The notes beneath the pieces were generated by a model, which was not told the origin of the DNA, ran no database searches, and saw only the letters and a program-made list of their open reading frames with translations. DNA of 64,000 nucleotides from Terriglobia bacterium (GTDB lineage Bacteria; Acidobacteriota; Terriglobia; Bryobacterales; Bryobacteraceae): positions 172,374 through 236,373 of the forward strand of contig JAIQFE010000003.1 in assembly GCA_020073445.1 (NCBI GenBank). Direction: 5' to 3'. Positions 52,493 through 62,130 of this stretch are shown here, in pieces. A program made the translations under genes and the position numbers. Numbering within the stretch: position 1 is the first letter of the stretch; every line of letters begins with the position of its first letter.

Positions 52493-52978
52493 ATGGAAGT
52501 CGAAATGAAGATCCGGGGATTGATGATGGACCCCAGTACGAATCTTCCGATTGTCGTTCTCAAGGACGTCAATGGCGGCGCGGTTCTTCCCATCTGGGTA
52601 GGTATCTACGAGGCCAACGCGATCGCGCTAGAGATCGAGAAGATCCCCACGGCGCGGCCCATGACCCACGACCTGATCCGGAACCTTCTGTTCGGGCTGG
52701 AAACGGGCGTGAAGAAGGTCGTCGTCAGCGACCTCAAGGAAGATACTTACTACGCCGTGATCTGGCTGGAGCGCGACGGCAAGCTCATCTCCGTGGATTC
52801 CCGTCCCAGTGACGCTCTGGCGATCGCCCTGCGCCTGGATTGCCCGATCTACGTGGAAGAGACCGTGCTCAAGACTTCGAAGACGGCGGCCGCGGTGGCC
52901 GAGGTCGGCAGCAACGAGGAAATCCGCAAATGGCTCGAGGGCCTCAATGATGAGGACCTCGGCCGCTACAAGATGTAG
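52493..52978 (+). CDS. Bifunctional nuclease family protein (DUF151)
   Basis: 161 residues with AAGGAGGG upstream. The BFN domain signature is present: LPIVVLKDVNGGAVLPIWVG, IYEANAIALEIE, RPMTHDLIRNLL and SVDSRPSDALAIALRLDCPI. Members have been reported to have RNase and DNase activity; the cellular role is poorly known. It follows miaB by 23 bp and is probably co-transcribed. Confidence 0.9.
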   Translation: MEVEMKIRGLMMDPSTNLPIVVLKDVNGGAVLPIWVGIYEANAIALEIEKIPTARPMTHDLIRNLLFGLETGVKKVVVSDLKEDTYYAVIWLERDGKLISVDSRPSDALAIALRLDCPIYVEETVLKTSKTAAAVAEVGSNEEIRKWLEGLNDEDLGRYKM

Positions 52979-52984
52979 GTTCCA

Positions 52985-53013
52985 GTAGGGCCGGCCTCCA
53001 GGCCGGCCGCTAC
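52985..53013. terminator. Long GC hairpin between convergent genes
   Basis: GTAG plus GGCCGGCC (52985-52996), loop TCCA, then GGCCGGCC and CTAC (53001-53013, with one bulged G). Hairpins of this kind recur in intergenic spaces of GC-rich soil bacteria and probably serve as bidirectional terminators; there is no T-run. Confidence 0.55.
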
Positions 53014-53014
53014 C

Positions 53015-54409
53015 TTACTGCTTTCCCTTTGTGGCGGCTTTGCCCTTCGCTGCGCCACCCTTGGCGCCGCCCCTGGGAGATCCCTTGGGATTCGTTCCGG
53101 TCCAACCGACCAGCTGCTTCAGCTCCATGTCCACATCGAAGGTGACCATGAAAGGTTCCTTGGTGTAGGCCGAGGGAGCGCCTTCAAATTCCAGTTCGGC
53201 TCCCGGCTCCATGGTGCCCGGAAGCGGCTCCTCGAACTTCAGCGTGACATCCGCCACGTCCGGCTTCTCCAGGGCTAAGACCAGGGTCTTGGGCTTGTTC
53301 GCCGGCTCCATGGAAATCAGCTTGGCCTTGAACTTCTCGAAACCCTTCTGCTTGCCGATGTCGCCGGGCAGGAGGGCGCCTTTCATGGCATCGAAGTAGG
53401 CGTCGCCCTGTTTCTGTAACGGATCTTTTACAATGTCCCGCCAGAACGCAAACATCGGGTTGGCGGCATCCGCCTTGGCCTGATCCTCGGCCTTCCGTCG
53501 CGCGATATCCGAGGTGCTGTCGATGGTGAATCCATCGGGCGGGAAGGCGTTGGCCTTGGCAGACGCCAGGAGCTGATCGAGCCCTTGCTCGGATCCGTGA
53601 TACGCCTTATAGGTCTTGGTGATGTAATCCAGCGCCTGCTTCTGTGCGGCAGCGGGCAAAGCGTTCGGACCCGTATAAGCGGCCGCGCGTGCGAAGTGAT
53701 ATAAAGCCAGCGGCTGCTTTTCGGGATGTTCCTTGTTCTGGGCCAGGATCGCTCCGGCCAAGGTGTACGAAGTGGTCGCCTGGGTCGGATCCTTCTTCAG
53801 GTAGGTAGTCAGTTCCGTCTCCTCACGCGGCACGTCTTTGCGCGCGGTGATCGTATAGAGGTAAGCGTTGTGCGCGGCAGCCCGCATGGCCGGTTTGATG
53901 CCTGGCCACTGGGCGTCCGTTATGGTTGGCGGTTTGTTTGCAGCCGCGAAAGCCGTGTCCGCGTTATCCATGATGTAGGTTGTGATGCGGGCCGCGTTGT
54001 CCAGGTCGGCCGGCTGGACCGGCATCAGGCCTTGCACCAGAGCCACGATCGCCTGCAAGGAATAAAAGTGATTGGGATTCGTCTTCAGGATCTCGACCGC
54101 CTTCTCGAAGGCCTGGCGGTTCATGTTCGCGGCTTGGTAGGCGAACAAATATTGTTCTTGCCGGATGTCGTCGAAGTCGCTTTGCGGGAATGCAGCTTTC
54201 CATTTGTCGAGCGCTTCGATTTTGCCTTTCGCGTCCGTCGCCTTGTCGATGGCCTGCGCCAGGCCAAACTCTTCCTGACCTCCATTGGCGCCCTTCCAAG
54301 CCTTTGCCGGCGCCTGGGCATGGACCTGTTGCGTCCCTAGTCCCCAACCGAGAGTCAGGCCAATCCCAACTGCCGTGATCGTCAGCAGCGTACGAAATTT
54401 CAGTGTCAC
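53015..54409 (-). CDS. Exported helical-repeat protein with basic tail, paralogue A
   Basis: 464 residues with a signal peptide. About 35-260 is TPR-like (AIDKATDAKGKIEALDKWKA, YQAANMNRQAFEKAVEILKT, NPNHFYSLQAIVALVQGL). A C-terminal beta domain follows with FKAKLISMEPANKPKTLVLA and KEPFMVTFDVDMELKQLVGW. The final 20 residues are a Lys/Gly/Ala tail. It is a tandem paralogue of the gene at 54508-55866, with shared strings GKIEALDKWKAAFP and NMNRQAF. The function is unknown. Confidence 0.65.
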   Translation of the reverse strand: MTLKFRTLLTITAVGIGLTLGWGLGTQQVHAQAPAKAWKGANGGQEEFGLAQAIDKATDAKGKIEALDKWKAAFPQSDFDDIRQEQYLFAYQAANMNRQAFEKAVEILKTNPNHFYSLQAIVALVQGLMPVQPADLDNAARITTYIMDNADTAFAAANKPPTITDAQWPGIKPAMRAAAHNAYLYTITARKDVPREETELTTYLKKDPTQATTSYTLAGAILAQNKEHPEKQPLALYHFARAAAYTGPNALPAAAQKQALDYITKTYKAYHGSEQGLDQLLASAKANAFPPDGFTIDSTSDIARRKAEDQAKADAANPMFAFWRDIVKDPLQKQGDAYFDAMKGALLPGDIGKQKGFEKFKAKLISMEPANKPKTLVLALEKPDVADVTLKFEEPLPGTMEPGAELEFEGAPSAYTKEPFMVTFDVDMELKQLVGWTGTNPKGSPRGGAKGGAAKGKAATKGKQ

Positions 54410-54507
54410 AGCAACCCTCCAGCGCGATCGAGTTTAATGAACATCCGTGCGCGGTACTTCTGCGGAGTATACCCAAACCTGGCGTCCACAGGCAAGCCCG
54501 CCCCGTA

Positions 54508-55866
54508 CTACTGAGTCTTGGCTTTCGCCTTGGCCTTGCCTTTGCCCGCCGAAGACTTCGCCGGCGTGGCGTTTTTGCCGGTCCAGCCGTCGATCTGCTT
54601 GGGGTCGACGTCGAACACCACCATGAACGGCTGTTTGGTGAACGCTTTCGCGACACCTTCAAATTGTAGTTCTTCGCCTGCTGCCATCTTGCCCGGCAAA
54701 GCTTGAGACAGATCCAGGGTGACATCGGGAACGTTCGGCTGCTCCAGCGCGAGCACGATCTGCTTGGGCTTGGTTTCAGGCGTCATCGACACGATCTTGC
54801 CCTTGAACTTCTGCACGCCGTTCGCTCCGCCCGGAAGGAGCGCGCCTTTCACGTTCATCTCGAAATAGGCTTCGCCGCCGTCCTTCAGTAACGGCTCCTT
54901 GATCGCGGTTTGCCAAAGCCCTAATTCGGGATGCGTCTTGATGAAATTCTCCTGGTCGGCGGCGTTCTTCACCGCGATCTGTTGGGCGCTTTCGATGCTG
55001 AAACCGTCGGGCGGGAACGGGCTGGTCTTGGCCAGCGTCAGCAGCTTGTCGAGCCCGTCCTTGGAGCCGTGATACGTCGTGTAGGTCTTGGTGACGTAGT
55101 CGAGAGCCTGCTTACGAGCCGCCTCAGGAAGGCTGTTCTGGCCGTCATAGGTGGCGGCATGGGCGAACTCGTACAAACCCAGTGGAATCTTTTCAGGATG
55201 ATCCTGATTTTGCGCCAGAAGCTCGCCGCCGAGCGACAGCGAGGACGCTGCCTGGGTCGCATCCAGATGCAGGTATTTGGTCAGCTCGATTTCGGCTTTG
55301 GGATGATCCTTGCGCTGCACGTACACCCAAGCCAAGGTCGCTTGCGCCGCGTTTTTCATGGCCGGCTTGTAGGTGGCCCAATCGGCGTCCTTGACGTCCA
55401 TGGGTCTGTTGGAGGGTGCGAAAACGGTATCCAGGTTGTCCAGAAGGTATTTCGAAAAGCGCTCGGCGACGTCCAGGTCGGCGGGCTTGGGCGGAGGCGG
55501 AAGCGTATACACCAGCCGCTCGATCGCCGAAAGCGAATAGAAGTGGTTGGGCCGGGTCTTCAGGATTTCCGCTGCCTTGTCGAACGCCTGACGGTTCATG
55601 TTCGTCTGCTGGTAGACGAACAGGTATTGTTCTTCCCGCTCCTCGGCGAAATCGCTGGCCGGGAAAGCCGCCTTCCATTTGTCGAGCGCTTCGATTTTTC
55701 CCTTGGGATCGGCCTTCTGGAATGCCTGGAAAAGGTTGTACTCTTCTTGACTCTTCCATTCCTTCTTGGCCGCATCCGCGGGCTTGGGCTCCTGCGCCGC
55801 GAGCACCCAGCCAAGACTCAAACCTAACCCAACGCTTGTGATCAGCTTCAGGATTGAATTCTTCAT
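54508..55866 (-). CDS. Exported helical-repeat protein with basic tail, paralogue B
   Basis: 452 residues with a signal peptide (ILKLITSVGLGLSLGWVLAA). The architecture matches paralogue A: NLFQAFQKADPKGKIEALDK, YQQTNMNRQAFDKAAEILKT and RPNHFYSLSAIERLVYTLPP, then FKGKIVSMTPETKPKQIVLA, KQPFMVVFDVDPKQIDGWTG and a Lys/Ala-rich tail (SSAGKGKAKAKAKTQ). 98 bp separate the two genes, consistent with a local duplication. The conserved DVDxxxxxGWTG near the end may mark the functional site. No known family. Confidence 0.65.
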   Translation of the reverse strand: MKNSILKLITSVGLGLSLGWVLAAQEPKPADAAKKEWKSQEEYNLFQAFQKADPKGKIEALDKWKAAFPASDFAEEREEQYLFVYQQTNMNRQAFDKAAEILKTRPNHFYSLSAIERLVYTLPPPPKPADLDVAERFSKYLLDNLDTVFAPSNRPMDVKDADWATYKPAMKNAAQATLAWVYVQRKDHPKAEIELTKYLHLDATQAASSLSLGGELLAQNQDHPEKIPLGLYEFAHAATYDGQNSLPEAARKQALDYVTKTYTTYHGSKDGLDKLLTLAKTSPFPPDGFSIESAQQIAVKNAADQENFIKTHPELGLWQTAIKEPLLKDGGEAYFEMNVKGALLPGGANGVQKFKGKIVSMTPETKPKQIVLALEQPNVPDVTLDLSQALPGKMAAGEELQFEGVAKAFTKQPFMVVFDVDPKQIDGWTGKNATPAKSSAGKGKAKAKAKTQ

Positions 55867-55988
55867 AGTTGCCGCATCCTCGTTACTAAAACTGCCTTAC
55901 TTTCAGGGTACACCCTGCGTTCTGGTGCCCTGCCGCAACACACCTGTCGGTTAGACACCGGGGAGAGCCATCAGGTTTCGTGACCCTC

Positions 55989-56016
55989 TTCCGAGCCGCG
56001 ACAGTTATGGAGCGGT
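55989..56016. repeat. Second copy of the 28-nt dispersed repeat
   Basis: Matches 33578-33605 at 25 of 28 positions. It lies between paralogue B and the symporter gene. Confidence 0.6.
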
Positions 56017-56053
56017 GCAGCGCTCCGCTTTCGCGTATCCTGAACTCTTGCCC

Positions 56054-57517
56054 ATGCGCTGGCTCGATTTCGGGGTGATCGCGGCATATCTGGTGGGGAT
56101 CACCTGGTTTGGGGCGCGCTTTCGCGGCTCACAAAACTCGCTGAAGGACTACTTCCTGGGAGGACGGCGGGCTCCCTGGTGGGCTATCTCGCTCTCCATC
56201 GTCTCGGCCGAGACCAGCACGCTCACCGTGATCGGCACGCCGTCCCTGTCGTTCACAGGAAACTTCGGATTCCTGCAGCTGGTCTTCGGATACTTGCTCG
56301 CGCGCCTGGTGATCGCCACTCTGTTTCTGCCAGCCTATTTTCGCGGCGAGATGTTCACCGCTTACGAACTGATGCGCATCCGCTTTGGGACGCGGATTCG
56401 CCGCCTCACCGCCGGCACCTTTCTGATCCTAAGAGCGCTGGCCGAAGGCGTGCGCGTGTTCGCAATCTCCATCGTCATCTCGGTGGTCCTCGGCACCGGC
56501 GAGATGGCCTCCATCGCCGCGATCTTGCTCCTGACGTTGCTCTATACCTACGAGGGCGGAATGACCGCAGTCATCTGGACCGACGTCATCCAGATGACGT
56601 TGTACGTCGCCGGTGCCGTGATCAGCTTGTTCCTGGTGCTGCAGGAGATCCCCGGCGGATGGGGACACGTTATTGCAACAGCGGAACCCCTTGGCAAGCT
56701 CCAAGTGTTCGATTTCCGGATCGGCGCGCCCGCCGAGTTCTTCACCCGGACCTACAGCTTCTGGGCCGGGATCATCGGCGGATGCTTTCTGACCACCGCC
56801 AGCCATGGCACTGAACAGCTTCTGGTGCAGCGTCTCCTCTCTGCAAAAGATGAACGCCAGAGCAGGGCAGCGCTACTATCCAGCTGGGTGGTGATCTTCG
56901 TCCAGTTCACGCTATTCCTGATTGTCGGCGTGTGCCTGTTCACGCTCTACAAAGACCACGGATGGACGCCGCCGGCGGTGACCGACAGCATCTATCCGCG
57001 CTTTATCTGGGATCGGCTGCCCCCGGGACTGTCCGGACTCGCCATAGCCGCGATTCTGGCAGCCGCCATGTCCAATCTGAGCGCAGCGCTGAACTCGCTG
57101 GCGTCGACTACCGTCATGGATTTTCTGCGTCCCCTCGACGACGTTTCCGGAGGCCGCGGCGACGAATCCACATGGCTCAAGCGCGCGCGGCTCGCGACCG
57201 TTGCATGGGGCGTGATTCTCGCTGGAGTAGCCCTGCTCGCCCGGAACTGGGGCGGAGTGCTACAGGCGGGACTATCGATCGCCTCGATCATCTACGGTTC
57301 GTTGCTGGGCGTGTTCCTGCTGGGCTTGCTGACCCGCCGCGTAGGTGAGATCGCTGCGATGTGTGGCATGGTCGCCGGGCTGGCGCTGATGCTGTACGTC
57401 CGCTTCGCGACGCCCATCGCGTTCACCTGGTATGTGCTGATTGGAACTTCGATGACGTTTGTCACCGGCCTGGTAGCTTCCATCTTCGTCAAGGAGAGTC
57501 CGCGTGCAGCCGTCTAA
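56054..57517 (+). CDS. Sodium:solute symporter family (SSS) transporter
   Basis: 487 residues from the ATG at 56054, after TATCCTGAACTCT. About 13 transmembrane segments with the SSS pattern: YFLGGRRAPWWAISLSIVSA followed by ETSTLTVIGTPSLSFTGN, YTYEGGMTAVIWTDVIQM, HGTEQLLVQRLLSAKDERQS and AILAAAMSNLSAALNSLAS. It imports a solute with Na+; the substrate cannot be deduced. Its last 14 bp overlap the start of the APC permease gene. Confidence 0.88.
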   Translation: MRWLDFGVIAAYLVGITWFGARFRGSQNSLKDYFLGGRRAPWWAISLSIVSAETSTLTVIGTPSLSFTGNFGFLQLVFGYLLARLVIATLFLPAYFRGEMFTAYELMRIRFGTRIRRLTAGTFLILRALAEGVRVFAISIVISVVLGTGEMASIAAILLLTLLYTYEGGMTAVIWTDVIQMTLYVAGAVISLFLVLQEIPGGWGHVIATAEPLGKLQVFDFRIGAPAEFFTRTYSFWAGIIGGCFLTTASHGTEQLLVQRLLSAKDERQSRAALLSSWVVIFVQFTLFLIVGVCLFTLYKDHGWTPPAVTDSIYPRFIWDRLPPGLSGLAIAAILAAAMSNLSAALNSLASTTVMDFLRPLDDVSGGRGDESTWLKRARLATVAWGVILAGVALLARNWGGVLQAGLSIASIIYGSLLGVFLLGLLTRRVGEIAAMCGMVAGLALMLYVRFATPIAFTWYVLIGTSMTFVTGLVASIFVKESPRAAV

Positions 57518-58913
57518 CGCCGATCCGGAATCTCATCAGCCAACTTTGCGCCGGGCTCTTGGCCCTTGGTCCACTGTGGCGATCATCATGGGCACGGTGA
57601 TCGGCAGCGGAATTTTTCTGGTGCCCACCGACATGGTCAAGGCCGTGGGAACCCCAGGCACTGTATTCGCCGTGTGGGTGTTCGGCGGAGTGCTGTCGCT
57701 TTTCGGAGCGCTCACCTACGCGGAACTTTCGGCGGCCCTGCCTGCGGCCGGCGGCGAATACGCATACCTCACCGCGGCCTACGGGCCATTTTGGGGATTC
57801 CTCTACGCTTGGACCCAAACCTGGGTTGCCAAGAGCGCCTCTATCGCCGCGCTTGCTACCGCGTTTTATCGCTATCTCGCGGATTTTCTCCCCGGCTTGC
57901 AAGCTCCCTTATACGTCGTGCCGTGGCCGATCGGGCCGGGCGGGGGACCGCTGGAAATTCGATATGGACAGCTGCTGGCAATCTGCCTGATCCTGCTTTT
58001 GTCGGCCGTGAATTATCGTGGCGTTAGAGTCGGCGGGCACGTGCAGGTGGGCGTTACGGCGCTGAAGGTACTTCTGATCGGCGCAGTGATCGCGATCGGA
58101 TTGCTCTCGCGCCAGGCGCACGTCGTCAATCTTTCCACTTCTACCACTCCCATACCCGGAGGCCCTGCCGGATTCTTCGTCGCGTTGGTGGCGGCCTTGT
58201 GGGCATACGACGGATGGAACAACGCGGGAATGCTCGGCTCCGAAGTCGAAAATCCGCATAGAACTTTTCCGTTGGCGCTGATTGCGGGCGTCACTGCGAT
58301 TATCGGCGTCTATCTGCTGACCAATCTCGCGTATTTTTCCGTGTTGAATGCTGGAGAAGTCGCCTCCAGCGACCGGGTTGCATCGGATATGATGCGGCGG
58401 ATTGCAGGCCCGCACGGAGCCGGCGCGGTCAGCGTGGCCGCCATGATTTCGATCTTCGCGGCATTGAATGGCTCCATCTTATCGGGATCCAGAGTCCCCT
58501 ACGCGATGGCCCGAGACGGATATTTCTTTCGGCATATAGGGCGCGTGAATCCTACTTTTCGCACTCCATCCGCCAGCATTTTGCTGTTGGGAGTGTGGTC
58601 TTCTCTGTTTGTCTTAAGCGGGCATTACAGCGATTTGTACAATGCCGTGATTTTTCCCAGCTGGATCCTTTATGGCATGACCGCCGCCGCCGTGATCGTT
58701 TTGCGCCGAAAGAATCCGGAATTGGCACGCCCCTACCGCACCTGGGGATATCCCTGGGTCCCTATAGCGTTTATTGCGGTTACTATATTGCTGCTGTGCC
58801 AGACGCTGATTTCTTCGCCGCGCGCATCAGGGATCGGATTGGTCGTAATTGCGCTCGGCATACCGTTCTTTTTTTACTGGAAGAAGCGCCGGAACCATTC
58901 CGAAGCGGATTAA
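57504..58913 (+). CDS. APC-superfamily amino acid permease
   Basis: 469 residues from a GTG start overlapping the symporter gene. Twelve hydrophobic segments; TM1 has IIMGTVIGSGIFLVPT, the unwound substrate-binding helix of LAT-like members (GSGIF), then SAALPAAGGEYAYLTAAYGP and WAYDGWNNAGMLGSEVENP. It carries an amino acid, or exchanges amino acids, across the inner membrane. Coupling with the symporter suggests related substrates such as peptides or amino acids. Confidence 0.88.
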   Translation: MQPSNADPESHQPTLRRALGPWSTVAIIMGTVIGSGIFLVPTDMVKAVGTPGTVFAVWVFGGVLSLFGALTYAELSAALPAAGGEYAYLTAAYGPFWGFLYAWTQTWVAKSASIAALATAFYRYLADFLPGLQAPLYVVPWPIGPGGGPLEIRYGQLLAICLILLLSAVNYRGVRVGGHVQVGVTALKVLLIGAVIAIGLLSRQAHVVNLSTSTTPIPGGPAGFFVALVAALWAYDGWNNAGMLGSEVENPHRTFPLALIAGVTAIIGVYLLTNLAYFSVLNAGEVASSDRVASDMMRRIAGPHGAGAVSVAAMISIFAALNGSILSGSRVPYAMARDGYFFRHIGRVNPTFRTPSASILLLGVWSSLFVLSGHYSDLYNAVIFPSWILYGMTAAAVIVLRRKNPELARPYRTWGYPWVPIAFIAVTILLLCQTLISSPRASGIGLVVIALGIPFFFYWKKRRNHSEAD

Positions 58914-59131
58914 ATATGTAAAGCTTTTGGCCGAGCGGAGAATCTTACCGCTCTTGCATGCATCTATATTGAAAGTGACGGAAACCTTTCGGTACACTTT
59001 TAAATGACTCTGCGGAACGAACGTTAATGTTGTCCGCAGCAACTCGGCCTGCCGATGCTGACCCTCCTTGCTTGCAGGGTTCAGTTATCGGATCGAGGGG
59101 CAGAGATACCCGGGGAGATTTGGAGAGATAA

Positions 59132-59326
59132 ATGGACGTAATAAAAATGCTGGCGGAACTACGCCAGGAACGTGACCAGTTGGAGGAAGCCATTCTGACG
59201 CTGGAGCGTCTGGCACGCGGCCGGGGACGCCGGCGGGGCCGGCCGCCAGCCTGGATGACGGAGCTGAAGCGCAGAGGGCGCCCGCCCGGCAGCAAGAACA
59301 AAGCCAAAGAATCCGCAGCGGCCTAG
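59132..59326 (+). CDS. Coiled-coil / RGRPP (AT-hook-like) small protein, chromosomal copy
   Basis: 64 residues with GGAGAG upstream. The helix MDVIKMLAELRQERDQLEEA is followed by RGRGRRRGRPPAWM and a second RRGRPPGSK, so two AT-hook-like motifs occur. It is paralogous to the protein at 42346-42588 inside the integrated element. The upstream 218 bp (58914-59131) hold a short hairpin GAGCGG/CCGCTC (58933-58953) and no gene. It is probably a DNA-binding protein; the partner or site is unknown. Confidence 0.65.
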   Translation: MDVIKMLAELRQERDQLEEAILTLERLARGRGRRRGRPPAWMTELKRRGRPPGSKNKAKESAAA

Positions 59327-59347
59327 AAGCTGCCAGAGAACGCGCCA

Positions 59348-60040
59348 TTGCCCGCACCCGGTTCCGATCGCCTTATTGTCGCGCTCGACGTCGAAACGGC
59401 AGTAGAAGCCAGGGTGTTGATCGCGTCGCTCGGCGACGCTGCTGGTTTCTACAAAGTCGGCCTGGAGATGTTCACCGCCGCGGGGATGGACTTCGTGCGC
59501 GAGCTGAAGTCCCAAGGCCATCGCGTGTTCGTCGATCTTAAGCTGTACGACATCGGCGAGACCGTGAAGCGAGCGGTGGCGCAGGTGGCCAAGGTCGGCG
59601 CTGACTTCCTCACAGTGCACGGAAGCCGGGCTGTTATGGCCGCGGCCGTGGCGGGACGCGGCGATTCCTCTCTCAAGCTGCTGGCTGTGACCGTGCTCAC
59701 GAGTTTCGATGAGAGCGATCTGCGCCAGATGGGGTATGCCTGCGACCTTCCGACGCTGGTCGAGCTGCGGGTACGCAACGCCATGGACGCGGGCATCGAC
59801 GGCGTGGTCTGCTCGGCGCTGGAAGCAGCGCGAGTACGGGCCATTGCCGGGCCGCGCGCGACGCTGGTGACTCCGGGCGTGCGTTCCGCGGGCGCATCGG
59901 CTGGCGATCAGAAGCGCGTCGCGACACCCGCCGAGGCCATCGCCAACGGAGCGGATTATCTGGTGATCGGCCGCCAGGTCACGCGGTCCAGCGATCCGCG
60001 CGCCGAGTTCCTCAAGATCTGCGAAGAGATCAGCCGTTAA
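59348..60040 (+). CDS. pyrF: Orotidine 5'-phosphate decarboxylase
   Basis: 230 residues from a TTG start. The active-site cluster Asp63, Lys65 and Asp68 lies in FVDLKLYDIGETV, and IVALDVE and LVTPGVRSAGASAGDQKRVA complete the TIM barrel. It makes UMP from OMP, the last step of pyrimidine synthesis. The stop overlaps that of the convergent SBBP gene. Other pyr genes are not nearby. Confidence 0.93.
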   Translation: MPAPGSDRLIVALDVETAVEARVLIASLGDAAGFYKVGLEMFTAAGMDFVRELKSQGHRVFVDLKLYDIGETVKRAVAQVAKVGADFLTVHGSRAVMAAAVAGRGDSSLKLLAVTVLTSFDESDLRQMGYACDLPTLVELRVRNAMDAGIDGVVCSALEAARVRAIAGPRATLVTPGVRSAGASAGDQKRVATPAEAIANGADYLVIGRQVTRSSDPRAEFLKICEEISR

Positions 60041-62130
60041 GGCAAGCTGAACACGAGCAGGAACACGTTCAGGTTGCTGTTGTCTGGCGGCTTGGGATTG
60101 CCCGTTCCCGAGAAGACATCTCCCAAAACAGTGCCGGTTACGTAGATCACGCCATTTGCGTCCACATCGATCCCGTTCGCGTACTGATATCCCGGCCCGG
60201 TGACATAGCTGGAGTAGACCAGTGCCTTGAGCGGCGAAGCGCTGGGATCGATTATGGTCACGAACCCGTCGAGGGCGCCGAAAGCGGAGGCCGGGGAGAT
60301 CGCGTTCAGGATGGGAAGATCCAGAGACAACGTGTAGCCGCAGAGGTAGTACTTGCCCGCGGCATCGCGGCGCATATCGTAGGTCACGTCGCCGTCGCTC
60401 CCGCCGAAATATGTGGAATAGATCAGCGCGGTGGTAAAATCCGCCGCGGCAGGGTCGAGGATGGTCAGAAACGCGTCGCCATTTCCAGCTTGTTTCGCCT
60501 GCAGCGCGTTGGGCGTGACTGGGAAATTGTTGGACAGCGTGTATCCCGTTACGCCTACGTGCCCGGATGGCTCCACAAGCACCTTGGTAGCCTGATCCTC
60601 TTGGCTCCCTCCCAGGTATGTGGAATACATAACCGCCATGGCGTTAAGGTCCAGCCTGGTCAGGAAGGCGTCTCCACCGCCGGAGTAAGACGGCTTGAAA
60701 GAGTTTGGCGTGCTGGGGAAGTCACCCGAGCGCGTGTAGCCTGCCACCCATACCTGGCCGTCCGCTGCCACAGCGATCGATCGCGGAACGTCCAGTCCGG
60801 TGCCGCCTAGATACGTGCTCGCCACCAGGCTGGCAGTGCCGCTTTGCGACGGATCGAACTCGGCGACCCATCCATCGAAGGTTCCACCCGGAAGCGTGCT
60901 CTGATAGGCGTTCGCGGTGACCGGATAATCTTTGGAACTTGTATACCCGGTCACGTAGATCTTGCCTCCCGCGACTGCGATTCCCGTGGGTATGTCGGTG
61001 GTTGTACCGGCGAAGAACGTGGAGTAGGTCAGACCGGACGTCCCGGGCAGCTTGGTATCGATGACCGAGACAAAATCACGGCGCACACCTCCGTTCGCGC
61101 TGAGATACGCGTTGGGCGTGACGGGAAAGAAGAAGTCGTCGGTGAAGCCGGTGAGATAAAAGACTCCCTCGCTGTCCACGGTCATGGCTTTGAGATTGTC
61201 GCCGAATTGACCGCTGAAGAATCCCGAATAGGTGATGTAGTTGCCGTTCGGATCCAGCGGGCTCATAACAGTGGTGAAGACCTGCTGGGCGTTAATGGTA
61301 AAGAATCCGGTATACGCCGTGCCTACGGATGGAAAGTCCGGCGAGTAGGAGTATCCGGCAAGGTAGATCAATCCGTTCTTATCATGGCCAATTCCCAGCG
61401 GCACGTCGGCGCTGGTTCCCGATAAATAGCCGGTGAACAGAATGGTGGGATCGACCACCAGTGCCTGGCTTTTGTCGTAAGAGCCGAGGCGAATGCCGAT
61501 GGAACCGTCGGCCTCCATGACGTAGGACGAAGGCACTCCGACGATTTGCTGTTCGCTGCCACGTTGATAAACACGTTGATAGGCACGTTGATACACAACG
61601 GGAGGATTCTGCGTGATCTGGCGGCCGTCTACATCGAGAATCACTTGACCTTGGGGACCCAGGTGGATGGAGTCGGCGCCATCGAAGCGCATGCGGATCC
61701 GGGATGGGTCGGCGCCGGGAGCCAGTTCGAAATCGTACTCCATGGTCTGGCCTTTGCCGTAATAGACGATGTCGATGCCGGGATAGACGCCCACCTGGCG
61801 TAACCGGGCGAAGGCGTCCACGCTGCGGGAGTTCCGGCCGAAATAATTGGTCGGGACAGGCGACTTGTCGACCCCTTCAAAATGCCCGCGCTGGTTGCCT
61901 TCGAGAGTGAGCCTGAGGCCGCGGGTTCCGAACTGGAAGAAGGTCCCATCCTGGCTGAATCCGACCCCGAAGCCCGGGCCGTGGGCGACCCACTTATGAG
62001 CGTCGACGGCTTCGAAGCGCAGGGGAAGCTGCGAATAGACGTCGGACCCATTGTTCGAGGACGGGGCGGCCGAGCCTGGAAGGCCGACGAGACACAGTCC
62101 GCTGGCCAGGCCTAATAGTGACAGACGCAT
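60037..62130 (-). CDS. Exported SBBP-type beta-propeller repeat protein
   Basis: 697 residues from the ATG at 62130, which has a signal peptide (LSLLGLASGLCLVGLPGSAA) and TATCCT at 62187-62182 (minus strand) as -10. The frame is open further, and a GTG at 62286 after GGAAGGAGG is an alternative start that would bury the signal peptide. The N-terminal 250 residues form a domain typical of these proteins (FEAVDAHKWVAHGPGFGVGF, YPGIDIVYYGKGQTMEYDFE). The rest repeats YSTYLGGS-, VAGYTxSxDFPxTPNA- and FLTxLDP-like units, the SBBP blades. A YQRA/YQRV/YQRG triplet from 12-bp repeats lies near residue 180. Probably cell-surface or secreted; no ligand known. Confidence 0.85.
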   Translation of the reverse strand: MRLSLLGLASGLCLVGLPGSAAPSSNNGSDVYSQLPLRFEAVDAHKWVAHGPGFGVGFSQDGTFFQFGTRGLRLTLEGNQRGHFEGVDKSPVPTNYFGRNSRSVDAFARLRQVGVYPGIDIVYYGKGQTMEYDFELAPGADPSRIRMRFDGADSIHLGPQGQVILDVDGRQITQNPPVVYQRAYQRVYQRGSEQQIVGVPSSYVMEADGSIGIRLGSYDKSQALVVDPTILFTGYLSGTSADVPLGIGHDKNGLIYLAGYSYSPDFPSVGTAYTGFFTINAQQVFTTVMSPLDPNGNYITYSGFFSGQFGDNLKAMTVDSEGVFYLTGFTDDFFFPVTPNAYLSANGGVRRDFVSVIDTKLPGTSGLTYSTFFAGTTTDIPTGIAVAGGKIYVTGYTSSKDYPVTANAYQSTLPGGTFDGWVAEFDPSQSGTASLVASTYLGGTGLDVPRSIAVAADGQVWVAGYTRSGDFPSTPNSFKPSYSGGGDAFLTRLDLNAMAVMYSTYLGGSQEDQATKVLVEPSGHVGVTGYTLSNNFPVTPNALQAKQAGNGDAFLTILDPAAADFTTALIYSTYFGGSDGDVTYDMRRDAAGKYYLCGYTLSLDLPILNAISPASAFGALDGFVTIIDPSASPLKALVYSSYVTGPGYQYANGIDVDANGVIYVTGTVLGDVFSGTGNPKPPDNSNLNVFLLVFSLP

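Noticed and set aside
61559..61598. 12-bp tandem repeat in the SBBP gene (YQRA, YQRV, YQRG)
   Set aside because: A short in-frame repeat typical of slippage in repeat-rich genes; no sign of a separate function.
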